A stretch of 64,000 nt of DNA, from contig OZ231127.1 of the NCBI GenBank assembly GCA_965153355.1, positions 68,448,001 to 68,512,000 on the forward strand, read 5' to 3'. This document shows, in pieces, positions 1 to 11,095 of this stretch. The stretch's first letter is position 1. The number at the start of each line of letters is the position of its first letter. Origin of the DNA: Flaccisagitta enflata. Lineage: Eukaryota > Chaetognatha > Sagittoidea > Aphragmophora. Below the pieces are notes generated by a model that saw nothing but the letters and a program-made list of their open reading frames with translations, ran no database searches and was not told where the DNA came from. The position numbers and the translations under genes are program-made.

Positions 1-383
1 GATAATGAAGATGAAGTCTTTCTACCCTTAGAAGCCGCTTTATCGTCATTAAGATGATTATCACAGTCATTCGACTTGTCGACATCGTCCTGTTCCGTAT
101 TCTGCCGTTCTTCTTGCTGCTGTTGCTGCTGCTGCTGCGAGTTTTCCGTCTTGACTTCCTCCGCCAGAGCGCGTTGTTCTTCCTGCAGCTGTTGCAGATG
201 CCTCTGAGCTTCTCGCAGCAATAGAAGCTGTTCTTCCGACGTCTCGGTGGAATGCCGTTGCTGTTGCTGCTGTTGCTGCTGTTGCTGCTGTTGCTCCTGC
301 TTCTCCTGCTGTCTCTGATCCTCTTCGTTGAGTTCGTCGATGGCGATGGAAAGAGAATCGTCTGCGTCGATTTTCTTCTTCAA
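1..383 (-). CDS. Second copy of exon 15, cut by the window edge
   Basis: Starts LKKKIDADDSLSIAIDELNE as in 46185-47163 and runs open to base 1. The Gln tract is expanded to about 13 residues against 6. It is continuous with unseen sequence to the left. Confidence 0.75.
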   Translation of the reverse strand, partial: MKKKIDADDSLSIAIDELNEEDQRQQEKQEQQQQQQQQQQQQRHSTETSEEQLLLLREAQRHLQQLQEEQRALAEEVKTENSQQQQQQQQEERQNTEQDDVDKSNDCDNHLNDDKAASKGRKTSSSL

Positions 384-926
384 CTGAAAGTTAGAAATGA
401 AGAAAGAGATAAATGAGCAATGTGTTTGTCTGTTCACTTCTGTGAGTAATTTTGTTTAAAAAATAGATAAACGAATAAAAAGCGAGAACGAAAAAAATGG
501 GGTTAGATGCTCGGCAACGGCCATTACTATAAAGAAAGGATGCTCATCAGTCATCAATCAAGCATGAGTAAGTAAAATCAAACGAAGCTGGCGTTCAAAA
601 ACTATCAACAACATATGCTTTCGAGAATCAAAGCTGACATCACAATCTGAAAAAAATTAGGCCATGTCAGATCATAGAGCATAACCGAATAGATATCGTC
701 CCAGGAAAAATTCAACGCAATGAACGCTATATTGCTCTTAACCATGCAAAAAAAAAACACCTTTAGAAGAGGATCCATTGGTCCGTATTGTGGTCAGTTA
801 AGCCTCTTCGAAAAAACGCGGATAACGCATCGTTTCGCCAAGAAAAGCTTGTCACTGAAAATTATGTGTCAGTAGTCCTGACACGGGTCTACAATCAGCA
901 TATTGAGTAGAGTAAATGTCTCTTAC

Positions 927-1369
927 CGCTTCTGCGCCGTCTTCGAGAACCTTCTCCAAGGCCCTTTCGAGTGGATCGTCGTCGTCATCTCCGCCGATCT
1001 CGACGCTTGTCTCCAAGAACGACTCAATCAGATTCAACTCTTCCTTCGAGTAGTGATCCGCGTCTGATCGATGTTGTCGTCGGTGAGACTTTTTCGTTGC
1101 TACAGACGCCGTGGTATTTGCTGCCGATTCGGCCTGGTCAAGTCCCTCCAGATCGCCGAGTCGATGTAGATCATCGGAAGGCGTGTCGGCGCCGCTGCTG
1201 GGCTCGTCCACGACTGGAGCCTGCTGCTGTTGCGTCTGCTGTTGATGATGCTGCGACTGCGAAGCGGAGGCGAGAAAGAGAGGCGGCTCGTCCTTGACGC
1301 ATAACAAAACTTCCTCTTTGGAAGTTGTTGGATGTAGAGAGTCGGATTCGGTCGACAAAACGCCTTGAC
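927..1369 (-). CDS. Second copy of exon 14
   Basis: 443 nt against 464 nt in the main copy. The difference lies in the Gln-rich tract and a four-residue SFQ-type insertion. The frame stays open and the conserved acidic helical end (IESFLETSVEIGGDDDDDPL) is intact. Confidence 0.75.
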
Positions 1370-1616
1370 CTGAAGGCGGGGAAAAGTTGTGAGAGAGTAT
1401 TAAGGCAACGAGGAAGAAATAGCAGAGGTGGAAATGAAAATGATGTATGACATTGCTATGTGCCAGGACGACAATTGTACATACCCTAATAAAAGTAATA
1501 TCTTGAGTATTTTTCTCATCAACCTTCAATGTTTGAAACAATTTGTTTCATCATCTTCGATCGTCTAGCTATACAATCTTTGAATGTTTGTGACTGTTTT
1601 CAGAACATGAACTTAC

Positions 1617-1725
1617 TAATTTGGCGTTGTGGCCACTTGACTTGTCGGCTGTGAGCGACTCCTACTTCCGGTTTGGGTTGCACAACTTCCGTCACCATGG
1701 ACAGAGACGCGGGCCGCGGAGGCGA
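1617..1725 (-). CDS. Second copy of exon 13
   Basis: 109 nt, same splice sites and phase as 48445-48553; the encoded residues SPPRPASLSMVTEVVQPKPE are the same. Confidence 0.7.
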
Positions 1726-1795
1726 CTGCCGAAAGACGAGCATTGAGAAAATTTTACTATTTCGTTTGCAATAAAAAATAATGATAATGGTAATT

Positions 1796-1828
1796 AAAAC
1801 AACAACAACAACAATATCAACAATAACA

Positions 1829-1864
<36 letters not shown>

Positions 1865-1972
1865 CGACAACGACAACAACAACAGAAGCAAAAACACAAA
1901 CAACAATAACAACACCAACGACAACGACGAGGGCGACGAGGGCGACGACAACAACAAAAACAACAACAACAA

Positions 1973-2056
<84 letters not shown>
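1796..2056. repeat. (CAA)n-rich tract in intron
   Basis: Imperfect CAA repeats with CGA interruptions in the intron between exon copies 12 and 13. The main copy has the same tract at about 48628-48860. In the minus-strand transcript it reads (UUG)n. Confidence 0.9.
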
Positions 2057-2065
2057 CCGCTCTAC

Positions 2066-2311
2066 CTGAGATCTTTGGTTTTGAGTATCACTGGAACGAA
2101 CATCTGTTTCCGTCTTCTTTTCTTCGGCTTTTTTGGGCGCCGTTATTTCGAGGCTTTTACGCGGCATCGGTTGAGGCGCCGCTTGACGCACTGCCGGCGT
2201 CGGCGCTGATTGTCGAGGCGTCAAAATCGGGGGTGCCGCCGATTTCGTGGCTGCTGAAGACTTGGAGGCGTTGGATTCTTCCAAGATCATGTCTTCGTCT
2301 TCAGAGGAAAT
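2066..2311 (-). CDS. Second copy of exon 12
   Basis: 246 nt, the same length and splice sites as 48873-49118. A few substitutions change the protein (for example P to S and I to T). As in the main copy, it lies between a (TTG)n and a (CAA)n tract. Confidence 0.75.
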
Positions 2312-2384
2312 CTGTGGACAGGAAAAAAAATGGTCGTGATGGATTCGTCGCACTGGACATCTTTGTTGTTGTTATTCGTTTGTT

Positions 2385-2413
2385 GTTATTGTCACTGTTG
2401 TTGTTGTTGTTGC

Positions 2414-2452
<39 letters not shown>

Positions 2453-2461
2453 ACTTTAAAG

Positions 2462-2517
<56 letters not shown>

Positions 2518-2519
2518 GC
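2385..2519. repeat. (TTG)n tract in intron
   Basis: Trinucleotide repeat in the intron between exon copies 11 and 12; the counterpart in the main copy is at about 49205-49411. In the minus-strand transcript it reads (AAC)n, complementary to the tract on the other side of exon 12. Confidence 0.9.
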
Positions 2520-2581
2520 CGACACAATTGTTAATCGGTAATATCACTAATATCTGAAAAAATTTATGTCCAATTTCTCAC

Positions 2582-2698
2582 CACCATGGGAGACGCCTGT
2601 GACGGTGCGGCGGCTGGCGCATCAAGAAGCATCTCCGAGGAAGAGGAGGAGCAACCAGAAGACATCACCACAGAATCAGGTGTCGTCGCGATCTTTCC
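2582..2698 (-). CDS. Second copy of exon 11
   Basis: 117 nt with the same acceptor and donor as 49476-49601, phase 0 at both ends. It encodes GKIATTPDSVVMSSG and a shorter Ala tract. Similarity to the main copy stops just upstream, in the (ATG)n tract at 2724-2893. Confidence 0.7.
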
Positions 2699-2722
2699 CT
2701 TTAATGAAAAAGATAAAGAAAA

Positions 2723-2723
<1 letters not shown>

Positions 2724-2779
<56 letters not shown>

Positions 2780-2801
2780 AATGATGATGATGATGATGAT
2801 A

Positions 2802-2863
<62 letters not shown>

Positions 2864-2893
2864 AATAATAATAATATTAACGATGATGATGAT
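2724..2893. repeat. (ATG)n tract, duplication breakpoint
   Basis: About 170 bp of ATG repeats. Similarity between the left-edge block and the main gene ends inside this tract; sequence beyond it differs. Confidence 0.85.
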
Positions 2894-3065
2894 CCGGGGT
2901 GCCGATTCTGTAAAGCTGCCGCGTAGCAAGAAAGATCCAACCAGGGCTGCCGCACTTTCTTTACCTATGATTAATCACCGCAAAAATCGGCCCGGCTCGG
3001 ACAGACGGACCGAGACTCCTTGGATCGTTTACCGATATCCAGTATGAAACACCGAGACAGACCGC

Positions 3066-3067
3066 CG

Positions 3068-3112
<45 letters not shown>

Positions 3113-3203
3113 GTCAGACAGACAGACAGACAGACAGACGGATCACCGAGATAGACCGCCGATCCACCAAGGGCATAAGAAGAAAAAGAGAGGTCGAGGA
3201 GAG

Positions 3204-3296
<93 letters not shown>
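3066..3296. repeat. (CAGA)n and (GA)n microsatellites
   Basis: CAGA repeats to about 3141, then a 90-bp (GA)n run at 3207-3296. Open frames of alternating Leu-Ser across them are artefacts of the repeat. Confidence 0.9.
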
Positions 3297-3299
<3 letters not shown>

Positions 3300-3300
<1 letters not shown>

Positions 3301-4515
3301 TGGATTTTTTGTTGAGTTTGGGTGAGCGAACGGTCATCAATGGCGTATTGAAAACAATAGAGGAAAAGACAAACAAAATTGATTGGCCAGCCCATGCTCA
3401 TGCACATGGACAAATTGTTCACGTCTGGAATGAAACTGAAACCTTTTCATACCAATTGATTTCCTTCTGACACTGGTTAAATTTTTTGACAGGGGGTTAA
3501 GGTAATTTTTTGGCTATTTTCTTCCATCTCAGGTACCGATTATTCCTGCAAGTGGTTTCATGTGCCCGAAACAATTCATCAAGTCCGTATTTGAGTGTAT
3601 GCATAAAAATTTTCTAAAATTATCGCATTTTTCCTTTATTTCAGTCCAAGATAATGTTAGAATATTGCCTAAAAATTGTGTACAAATATGTAACAAATAG
3701 AAATAAACAATTTTCTAGCCTATCTAACTTCCAACGGATCAAAGAAGGCGTCTTTCTATCTCTGTTGGGCTATGAGAGAAAAATGAAAAAAAAATTATGG
3801 CAAAATCATCATTTTTACTCGAGATATTCTTCTTGAAAGTTATAGTATCAACTACGGCATACAGGCTTTAATTACGGAATTTCGATGCATCCAACTTTTT
3901 TTTCTTTCTGGGGATCATTCAACGATTTAAAGCCGTTTTTCAATACCGGTCCCTAGACCTGTGCCTAAGTGAGCAAAGACAACCGTTTATTTTGTCAGAA
4001 CCTTAACTAAACTCATTTTTTCTTTCGCTTCAAGAACGACCCTATTTCCGATTTTTTTAAGACGTTTGTTCCATTTTGTCACATGAGTTCATATTGAGTC
4101 ATATTCCATGGTTTGGCATTCAATGTTGATTTTTACCTTTCATATACCTCCATTAGCAAGTTTTCTACACTGCAAATAGAGAAAACGGAATCGTTGAATC
4201 ATATAGTATCAAGCGGGCCACGTAGAACAATGACCCTATTTCCGAGATTTTAAGACAATTGGCCGAAAATAAGCGCAACATACTTTTACTACTTTTCAAT
4301 TGTTCTGACAAATGGAAATATGACTTAATGATGGGGAAACACAAGTAGATGCTTCAAACTGATAATTTCATCATAAACTCGTCGTCGTCGTCGTCGTCGT
4401 CGTCGTCATCATCGTCAGTGTCGGATTGTTAAAAAGTGGGTTAACTTTGGAAGTAAGAGAGTAAGGACCATGAAATTTTGTAAGTAGGCTCTCTCAGACA
4501 AATGCTATTACCGCA
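3300..4515. other. Intergenic, no feature recognised
   Basis: AT-rich sequence with no supported exon. A phrase containing ACCCTATTTCCGA recurs near 4027 and 4232 as a weak diverged repeat. A (TCG)n run lies at 4379-4412. Confidence 0.6.
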
Positions 4516-5145
4516 CAGTGGGCCTTAATTAGATATGAGTTCAAAAAAATCCTTGATGGTAATGACATGTATAAGTAGGTACAATTCATTGAGGAGAATT
4601 GATGTTGACCTTTAAAAAAAAATTTCCCTTAAAATTTTTTTGTAAAATTCATTAAGAATTATCAATTTTCCCTTATATTTATATATAGATCTGAAGGATA
4701 TATCTATTTTAAAACTCTGATTCAAGATTCATATTCCTGGTAGAATTTCCAATCATTTGATAGGTCACACTATATAGTTTCTTGAAAAAATAAGATTTTT
4801 ATGTTTTAGGCCACCGTTACTTTATTTGTAACGGTGGTATATAAATTGAAAATTTTGTTTATTGATAAAACTAGATAGTGCGACCTATCAAATGATTGGA
4901 AATTTTATCAGGAAAATGAATCTTGAATCAGAAATTCAAAACACATAAATCCTAAAGTTTTATATCAAATATTTGAAAAATTTAAAACGTTTTAGTCATT
5001 GTTGCAAAAATTTTCAAGGGGAATTTTTTTTTAAGGGTCAACATTTATTCTCCACTAAAAATTTTACCAACTTACACAAGTTGCTACCATCAAAGTCACT
5101 ACCATCGAGGATTTTTTTGAACTCATATCCAACTAAGGCCCACTG
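4516..5145. mobile_element. Foldback element with central hairpin, 630 bp
   Basis: The ends CAGTGGGCCTTA and TAAGGCCCACTG are inverted. Inverted similarity continues inward, including the segments around 4740-4770 and 4875-4905, to a perfect central hairpin CCACCGTTAC...GTAACGGTGG at 4812-4838. It has no coding frame. Looks like a non-autonomous inverted-repeat transposon; no clear target-site duplication. Confidence 0.75.
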
Positions 5146-5329
5146 CACTCATGCATTTTTAATGTCCTCGCACTTTCTATGTAAAAGGTCGCTGTCTGTT
5201 GGTCGGTTTGGTCGGTTTTGTTTGGTCCTTTTTTGTTTTTGCTGTTTTGGAGCTTTTTAGAGCATACTGCCCCTGCCCAGATGCCCTAGTGACCTTCTTC
5301 AGCACTGTTCCTACCCACCCGCACGCGAC

Positions 5330-5494
5330 TAGGAAAGCTGAGTACACGGCCACCAGTTGCAGATGGGTGGGCAGGGGTAGAAATGCGCGTTTTCCCACTT
5401 TCCGACTCGATCATTACGGACCAACGGACGGACTAACGGACAGACGGACCGACGGACGGACAAAGCCTCTTATAGAGTTGCGTGTCTGCAACTA
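5330..5494 (-). repeat. Hairpin-bounded short repeat, copy 1
   Basis: Reverse-orientation copy of the family described in the findings. It has the GGGTGGGCAGGGG box, a GGACCGACGGAC run, CTCTTATAGAGTTGCG and the terminal stem ending GCAACT. Confidence 0.8.
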
Positions 5495-5499
5495 AAATG

Positions 5500-6193
5500 G
5501 TATGAATTCTTTTTTCTTCGCTGTGGTAATTTCACTTTCAAGAATCGAGTCTACTTGCTTCCGTAATAACGTTTGTTTCGTTCCTGCCTTTTGCGCGCCG
5601 CTTCATCATCCCTTAACACTTTTTGTCATTGTTAGTTACATCGGCCCACTGATCAGACTGCTCATTTTCTTCCTTCTCTTCAACTCGACCTTTTTTCTGG
5701 CACATTTTAGTCAGGACACGCGACTTCACACCTTACTGTGCTGGTCGACAGGTCGGTAAGTCCAGTACCGTCATTCAGTAGGTCATGTTTTAACTCTGAT
5801 ATTTCATTACTGTCGCCTCCAACTGTCCGCGTGATTGCCGTGTATCCGGCCTTGTGTTCTCTTCGAGGACCATGAATTTTTCCCGAGGCTGAAATTTTTT
5901 CTGGTGAATTTGCAAAAAAAAGATATAATAGCTTTCAAATCTATAACATGAACGAACGGGGGCGACAACCGTAGGAAAAAGGTTTTGTTGACTGGAGAGA
6001 AAAACTATGACCCGCTGTGACTCCTTCAGCCATCAGCATAGTGACAATTTGCTGAGCATTAACAAAAAATCTTGTGAGACTTGGCACGGGCAGGGATTGC
6101 AATAACATAGAGACTAATTAATATCAATGGAATGAAATTTCAACAACGATGCGCCCTCTTTGAATGAATGTATTTTTTTTAGTGATGGTCGTT
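5500..6193. other. Intergenic, no feature recognised
   Basis: A pyrimidine-rich open stretch (5502-5759) has no supporting splice or codon signal. Nothing else found. Confidence 0.5.
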
Positions 6194-6375
6194 CATGAAT
6201 GAATGAATGAATGAATGAATAGATGAATGAATGAATGAATGAATGAATGAATGAATGAATGAATGAATGAACGAATGAATGAATGAACGGATGAGTGAGT
6301 GATTTGATGATTGATTTTTCTATCTACTATCATACTATCATACTATCATACTATCATACTATCATACTATCATAC
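6194..6375. repeat. (GAAT)n and (CATACTAT)n tandem repeats
   Basis: GAAT repeats at 6194-6290 and CATACTAT repeats at about 6328-6375, ending at the TA next to the MITE that begins at 6378. Confidence 0.9.
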
Positions 6376-6377
6376 TA

Positions 6378-6606
6378 CTATCTTGCTAATAAGTATATCA
6401 ACATCTGAAAAAAAGCCTTAACTTTGGAAGAATGGTGCTCCTAAACAAATAAAGTTACAATTACCAGATTGGTTGCAATTTAACGAGTTAAAACAAATAT
6501 TCAAAATGAGACCAATCTGGTAATTATAGCTTTAATTTTTTAGGAGCAACATTCTTCCAAATTTAATGCTTCTTTTGAGATGGTGATATATTTATTAGCA
6601 AGATAG
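6378..6606. mobile_element. Palindromic MITE, copy 1 (229 bp)
   Basis: The ends CTATCTTGCTAATAA and TTATTAGCAAGATAG are perfect inverses, and the interior is palindromic (ACCAGATTGGT / ACCAATCTGGT). Flanked by TA on both sides, as for Tc1/mariner-type insertion. A near-identical copy lies at 10701-10926. Confidence 0.85.
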
Positions 6607-6639
6607 TATTACTGGGTTGGTAGCACTTTTCTATTGAAA

Positions 6640-7492
6640 ACAAGGCCGGATACACGGCTACCCCAGTCGCGTGCAGGTGGGCTGGGGCCATAATTGAGGT
6701 CAGTGGAACATTTGGGCAGGTGCAATAAGGCCAAAAACCCCATTAATGTCGAAAAAGTAAAGTGTGACATGTGCAACAATTCATCCTACATAAAACTCAT
6801 ACAATTAATCAAAAGGAAACAGAAATTGACAAAAATCCGGAAATAATATGGACATTTATATAGTGTGAAAACTTCCATTACATACATATACATACCCAAA
6901 ATATGGTCTTTTGAAACACTATCAAAATTCCTTAGGCATATACTTTTTACTAAATGCATCATAATTTCCTATCTTAAAAAACATGTTTTAATATTTTTGA
7001 GAAATAAAAGATATATGTTAGGGGAAGGGTATGTTACAGCTGTCTTCTGGCATTGATCGGGACCACCAACTCAGCCCAAATTTGGTTAAAATTTACCTAA
7101 TTGAAAAAAAGGGGAACCAGGGTGTCCGTATTCTCCCCAATTGAGTCCCTTAATTCTATTAGGGGGGTGGGATATAGGTGAAAACTACAATTGGTTAAGG
7201 TTATAATCTTTACTGATTAAAGGGAAAAAGGCCTTCATCTTCAGAAAAGATATATCATGGGATGATAGGTCACCATGAGGGGTAACATTATCAGTACATG
7301 TCCAAAAAAAAAAAATTATATTCTAACAAACCACTCAGCTTCTGGTCATCAGTTGGAGTCCTGTACTTTTAAGGGTTTGGACCGACAGACCAACAGACCG
7401 ACAGACCGACGGACCAACGGACCGACGGACCGATGGACCGACGGACCGACCGACAAAGTGGGGTGTAGAGTCGCGTAGCATGCGACTAAAAA
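6640..7492 (-). repeat. Hairpin-bounded short repeat, probably interrupted
   Basis: One end (GGCCGGATACACGG and a GGGC box) is at 6640-6730, and the other end (GGACCGAC array, GAGTCGCG, GCGACT) at about 7370-7492. The 640 bp between include the dispersed repeat at 6745-7106, so one copy appears split by a later insertion. Two independent fragments is the alternative. Confidence 0.55.
6745..7106 (+). repeat. Dispersed repeat, inverted copy at 24609-24940
   Basis: About 350 bp matched in reverse orientation by 24609-24940, with shared landmarks such as TGATCGGGACCACCAACTC and TCCATATTATTTCC on the other strand. No coding potential; type unknown. Confidence 0.75.
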
Positions 7493-7721
7493 TTTTGAAT
7501 TTTGAGATTTTTTTAGGTCAGCGTGAATGACTGACAAAAAGACCGATGGTCATGACCTCCTATTGAGATGCGAGGGCGCATCTAAAAAGAGAATGGAACC
7601 CAAAATCCTGCACAGAATTTTTAAGTTTTTAGCCACCTCTCTTCATTCTAAAGCCATTTCCCAACAAATGAAGATGAGATAACCAGTAACTTTAAGGTCC
7701 TTTATGAAAGATCCAGGCCTG

Positions 7722-8024
7722 TATATAATTGAGTTTTCCCTCCCCCCTGGCGGGGGGGGGAAATCAAAGGGTCCAAAGATGGGGAAGGGCAAAGAAGGGG
7801 GAAAAAAGAGAAAAGAAGAAAATTTGGGAAAAATATAACTTTTGGCAGTACCAAATCATAAAACTTGATTAGTAAAACAGAATCTAAACCTTAAATACAC
7901 TGTTTTATTGCTTTATTAGGAAGAAAATCATAGATTTTGTAACGCGTCGCGATGCATCGCGGGGAAGAAAATCAAAGGCAGGGGGGGGGGGAAATCAAAA
8001 GCCACTCAATTATATACACCCCTG
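7722..8024. mobile_element. Small inverted-repeat element with G-tracts
   Basis: GTATATAATTGAG at the left and CTCAATTATATAC at the right bound about 300 bp that contain G runs and repeated AAATCAAA. Short and weakly supported. Confidence 0.45.
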
Positions 8025-8135
8025 GAAAGATCTCTGACGTATACAATACATATCATAGCTTTCAAATGGCCATGGATTCTTCCATGTTGTTCTCACTACT
8101 TGAATGTAAAACAATGACAAACAATTCTGTATGGT

Positions 8136-8190
8136 TTTTGGGCAGCAGCCCGTAGAGTTGATGTCCTGTAGAGCACAGGGGGACTTACGT
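8136..8190 (+). repeat. Fragment of GGGCAGC...GCTGCCC family
   Basis: TTTTTGGGCAGCAGCCCGTAG and GTCCTGTAGAGCACAGGGGG match one end of the elements near 31256 and 31507. Confidence 0.6.
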
Positions 8191-8452
8191 CCATTCATGC
8201 TTGCGTTGGTGTGTTCCTGCATTTGTTCACCCCCCACACCCTAATTCAGCAATCACGCCCCATTTTGTTTTTTGTTTTTCTTGTTTTTTTACTTTTCGTC
8301 TTTTTTTTGTCGATATTTCATGTTATCCAATAGTAATATCCAGCCCTGATCTTAGTGATTTTTCTCAGCGGGCCAGTTGGGCCCGCTCCCACTAATTTTA
8401 GCGTGCCCGACAGAAAAACAGCGGGCCTGACATAACTACTGTCTGGAGAAAG

Positions 8453-8536
<84 letters not shown>
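8453..8536. repeat. (GA)n microsatellite
   Basis: 84 bp of GA repeats inside the 8340-9447 element. Confidence 0.95.
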
Positions 8537-8551
<15 letters not shown>

Positions 8552-8634
8552 GAGAGATGAAATAGACGGAAAGAAAACAGATGGTATTATTAAGTAAGGA
8601 AAAGAAAGAAAACACAATACAGGAGGAAAAAGAA

Positions 8635-8670
<36 letters not shown>

Positions 8671-8949
8671 GAAGGAAGGAAAACCAGTCGCCTAAAAGCA
8701 AAATGTGGCTAGCCATCTCTGGCTTGATAGGCTTGTATTGAAACCTGAGTAGGCTTACTTTATGTCTGAAAGGAGTGAGAGGCCTGATGGGGGGAGGGGG
8801 ACAAACAAACAAAATGACAGATAAAAGAAAGTTCTCCTGATTTCTACAGGAATTTGTCCCTCTTGGACATGCTGCCAAATAAGATGGTTCTTGTAAAGAA
8901 AGGAAAGAAGAAGGAAAGAAAGAAAAAAGAAAAAAGAAAAAAAGAAAAA

Positions 8950-9003
<54 letters not shown>

Positions 9004-9154
9004 AAAAGAAAGAAAGAAAAAAAGGAATAAAGAAAAAGAATGAAAAGGAAAGAATGAAATTAGGAAGTAAGAAACAAAGAAAAAAACAAAGAGGAAAAGA
9101 AAGACAGAAAGGAAGAAAGAAAAAAAAAGAAGGAAACAGAAATGAAAAAGTCTG

Positions 9155-9157
<3 letters not shown>

Positions 9158-9238
<81 letters not shown>
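9158..9238. repeat. (CT)n microsatellite
   Basis: 80 bp of CT repeats inside the same element, inverted relative to the (GA)n tract, so the element can fold on these arms too. Confidence 0.95.
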
Positions 9239-9244
<6 letters not shown>

Positions 9245-9454
9245 TTTTTTCTTTTTCTCTCTCTCTTTTTCTCTTTCTCTCTCGAGCTCTCTCTGTATAC
9301 ATCAGATCGATTACTCATTATTGCCACTTCAGCAATGCCAAGCATAATGAGAGCGGGCCCGTCGGGCCCGCAGTATGAAAAACATGCGGGCCCGACCGCC
9401 AAAATGCGGGCCTCGGGCCCGCGGGCCCGCTCTAAAATCAGGGCTGGTAATATC

Positions 9455-9705
9455 TACATCATAACACTATTTTGTCAATTTTCCATGTTATTCAATGGGA
9501 ATTTCTACATTATCACATTATTTTTGTCAATTCTTAATGTTATTTGATGTAAATTTTTGGATTTTTTCATCAATTTTCCATGCTATTCAATGGGAATTTT
9601 CACATTTCTTTTTTCCAATTAACAATTTCCATGTTATTCAATGGGAATTAATTTTATTTCCATTTTCCATGCTATTCAATAGGAATTTTTGCATTTTACC
9701 AGTAA
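9455..9705. repeat. Degenerate tandem repeat, about 55-60 bp unit
   Basis: Units share TTTTCCATGTTATTCAATGGGAATTT-like wording. Related units occur at 8300-8339 and 10930-11095, so the 8340 element and the second MITE seem to have landed within an older array. Confidence 0.7.
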
Positions 9706-9779
9706 AGGCGGCTCTCGCCGACCGGAAAAAAATTGTAAGGGCTGTTTTGTGTGTGTGTATGTGTGTGTGTGTGTGTGAC

Positions 9780-10395
9780 TCTCACCCTCTCTCTTTCTGT
9801 CTCCCTCCCGTGCTCCCTCCCTCTCTCCTTCCTCCCCCTCCCCTCTCCTCCCTCCCTCCCTCTCTCCCTCCCTTCTCCCCCCTTCTTTTGATCTCCTTCT
9901 CCCTCCCTTTCCTTCACCCTCCCCCTCTCACTCTCTCCCCCTCTCCACTCTCCCTCCCCCTCTCACTCTCCCTCCCCCTCTCCCTCCCTCTCCCTCCCCC
10001 TCTCCCTCCCTCCCTCTCTCTCTCCCTCCCCCTCACCCTCCCCCTCTCTCTCCCTCTCTCCCTCCCTTAATCTCTCCCTCCCCCTACCCCTCCCTCCCTC
10101 TCTCATCTCTCCCTCCCCCTACCCCTCCCTCCCTCTCTCCCTCTTTCCTTTCCTTTCCCTCCCCCTCCCTCCCCCTCTCTCTTTCCTTCCCTTTCCTCCC
10201 CCTCTCCTCTCCCTCCTACTCTCCCTCCCTCTCCCTCTGTCCCTCCCTCTCCCCTCCCTCTCCCACCCCTTCTTCTGCTCCTTTCCCCACCCTCCCTATC
10301 CCTCCCTCCCTCTCCCTCCCTCCCTCTCCTTCCCTCCCTCTCCTTCCCTCCTTCTTTCTCCCTCCCTCTCCCTCCTTCCCTCTGCCCTCTGCTGA
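9780..10395. repeat. Polypyrimidine (CCCT)n-rich tract, 600 bp
   Basis: Almost uninterrupted C and T on the plus strand, with CCCTCCCT and CTCTCC motifs. A candidate for triplex (H-DNA) structure. No gene. Confidence 0.9.
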
Positions 10396-10700
10396 ACTCA
10401 TTTTTATAGTTATTTAGAGCTCAAGTGAGATCGATAAAAATAAAGATCTTGAGAAAATGCTGAAAATGTGAAAAATAAAAAATTAAAATTCATAGCGCCT
10501 AAAGTATTGGTCCGACAGTGCCTGATTTTTCCAGAAGGTGTAAGTGCCCTCTTTCACCCTGTGCCAATTTCAACCCCTGGCCTCTGGGGCGAACTGAGTC
10601 GTGACTCAACTTCCTCAAAACGCCTCAAGCGAAAATGGAAAAAATTAATTCCTAAGCGAAACTCAAAAAATCGAAAAACGTTTTTCGATTTTTTTCCCAA

Positions 10701-10926
10701 CTATCTTGCTAATAAGTATATCAACATCTGAAAAGAAGTCCTAACTTTGGAAGAATGATGCTCCTAAATAAATAAAGTTACAATTACCAGATTGGTTGCA
10801 ATTTAAGTTAAAACAAATATTCAAAATGAGACCAATCTGGTAATTATAGCTTTAATTGTTTAGGAGCAACACTCTTTCAAATTTAATGCTTCTTTTGAGA
10901 TGGTGATATATCTATCAGCAAGATAG
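10701..10926. mobile_element. Palindromic MITE, copy 2 (226 bp)
   Basis: Near-identical to 6378-6606, with the same inverted ends and palindromic core. The right flank is TA but the left flank is AA. Confidence 0.85.
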
Positions 10927-11095
10927 TATGTTTCGCATTTTATCTGATGGGAATCTTCATGGTTTTTTTTTTTCAATTTTCCATGTTTTTCAACGGAAAA
11001 ATTTTAAAATTTTTATTTTTGACAATTTGATTGGAGTTTTACATCTTTCCATAAGTTATGTTTTTCAATTTCCCATGTTATGCATTGGTACAATA

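Larger units (their letters stand above)
8340..9447. mobile_element. Inverted-repeat element, 1.1 kb, TAATAT target duplication
   Basis: The ends CCAGCCCTGAT and ATCAGGGCTGG are inverted and flanked on both sides by TAATAT (8334-8339, 9448-9453). Inside each end are GC-rich GCGGGCCC palindromes, then (GA)n, (GAAA)n and (CT)n tracts. No transposase frame. The termini resemble hAT-like non-autonomous elements (family assignment is inference). Confidence 0.75.

Noticed and set aside
971-1297. Plus-strand frame opposite exon 14 copy (also 47790-48137)
   Set aside because: Conserved only because the minus-strand exon is duplicated; no independent support.
2586-3047. Poly-Met, poly-Leu, Leu-Ser, Cys-Val and Thr-His frames over microsatellites here and elsewhere
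   Set aside because: Direct translation of ATG, TTG, CT, GT and CA repeats.
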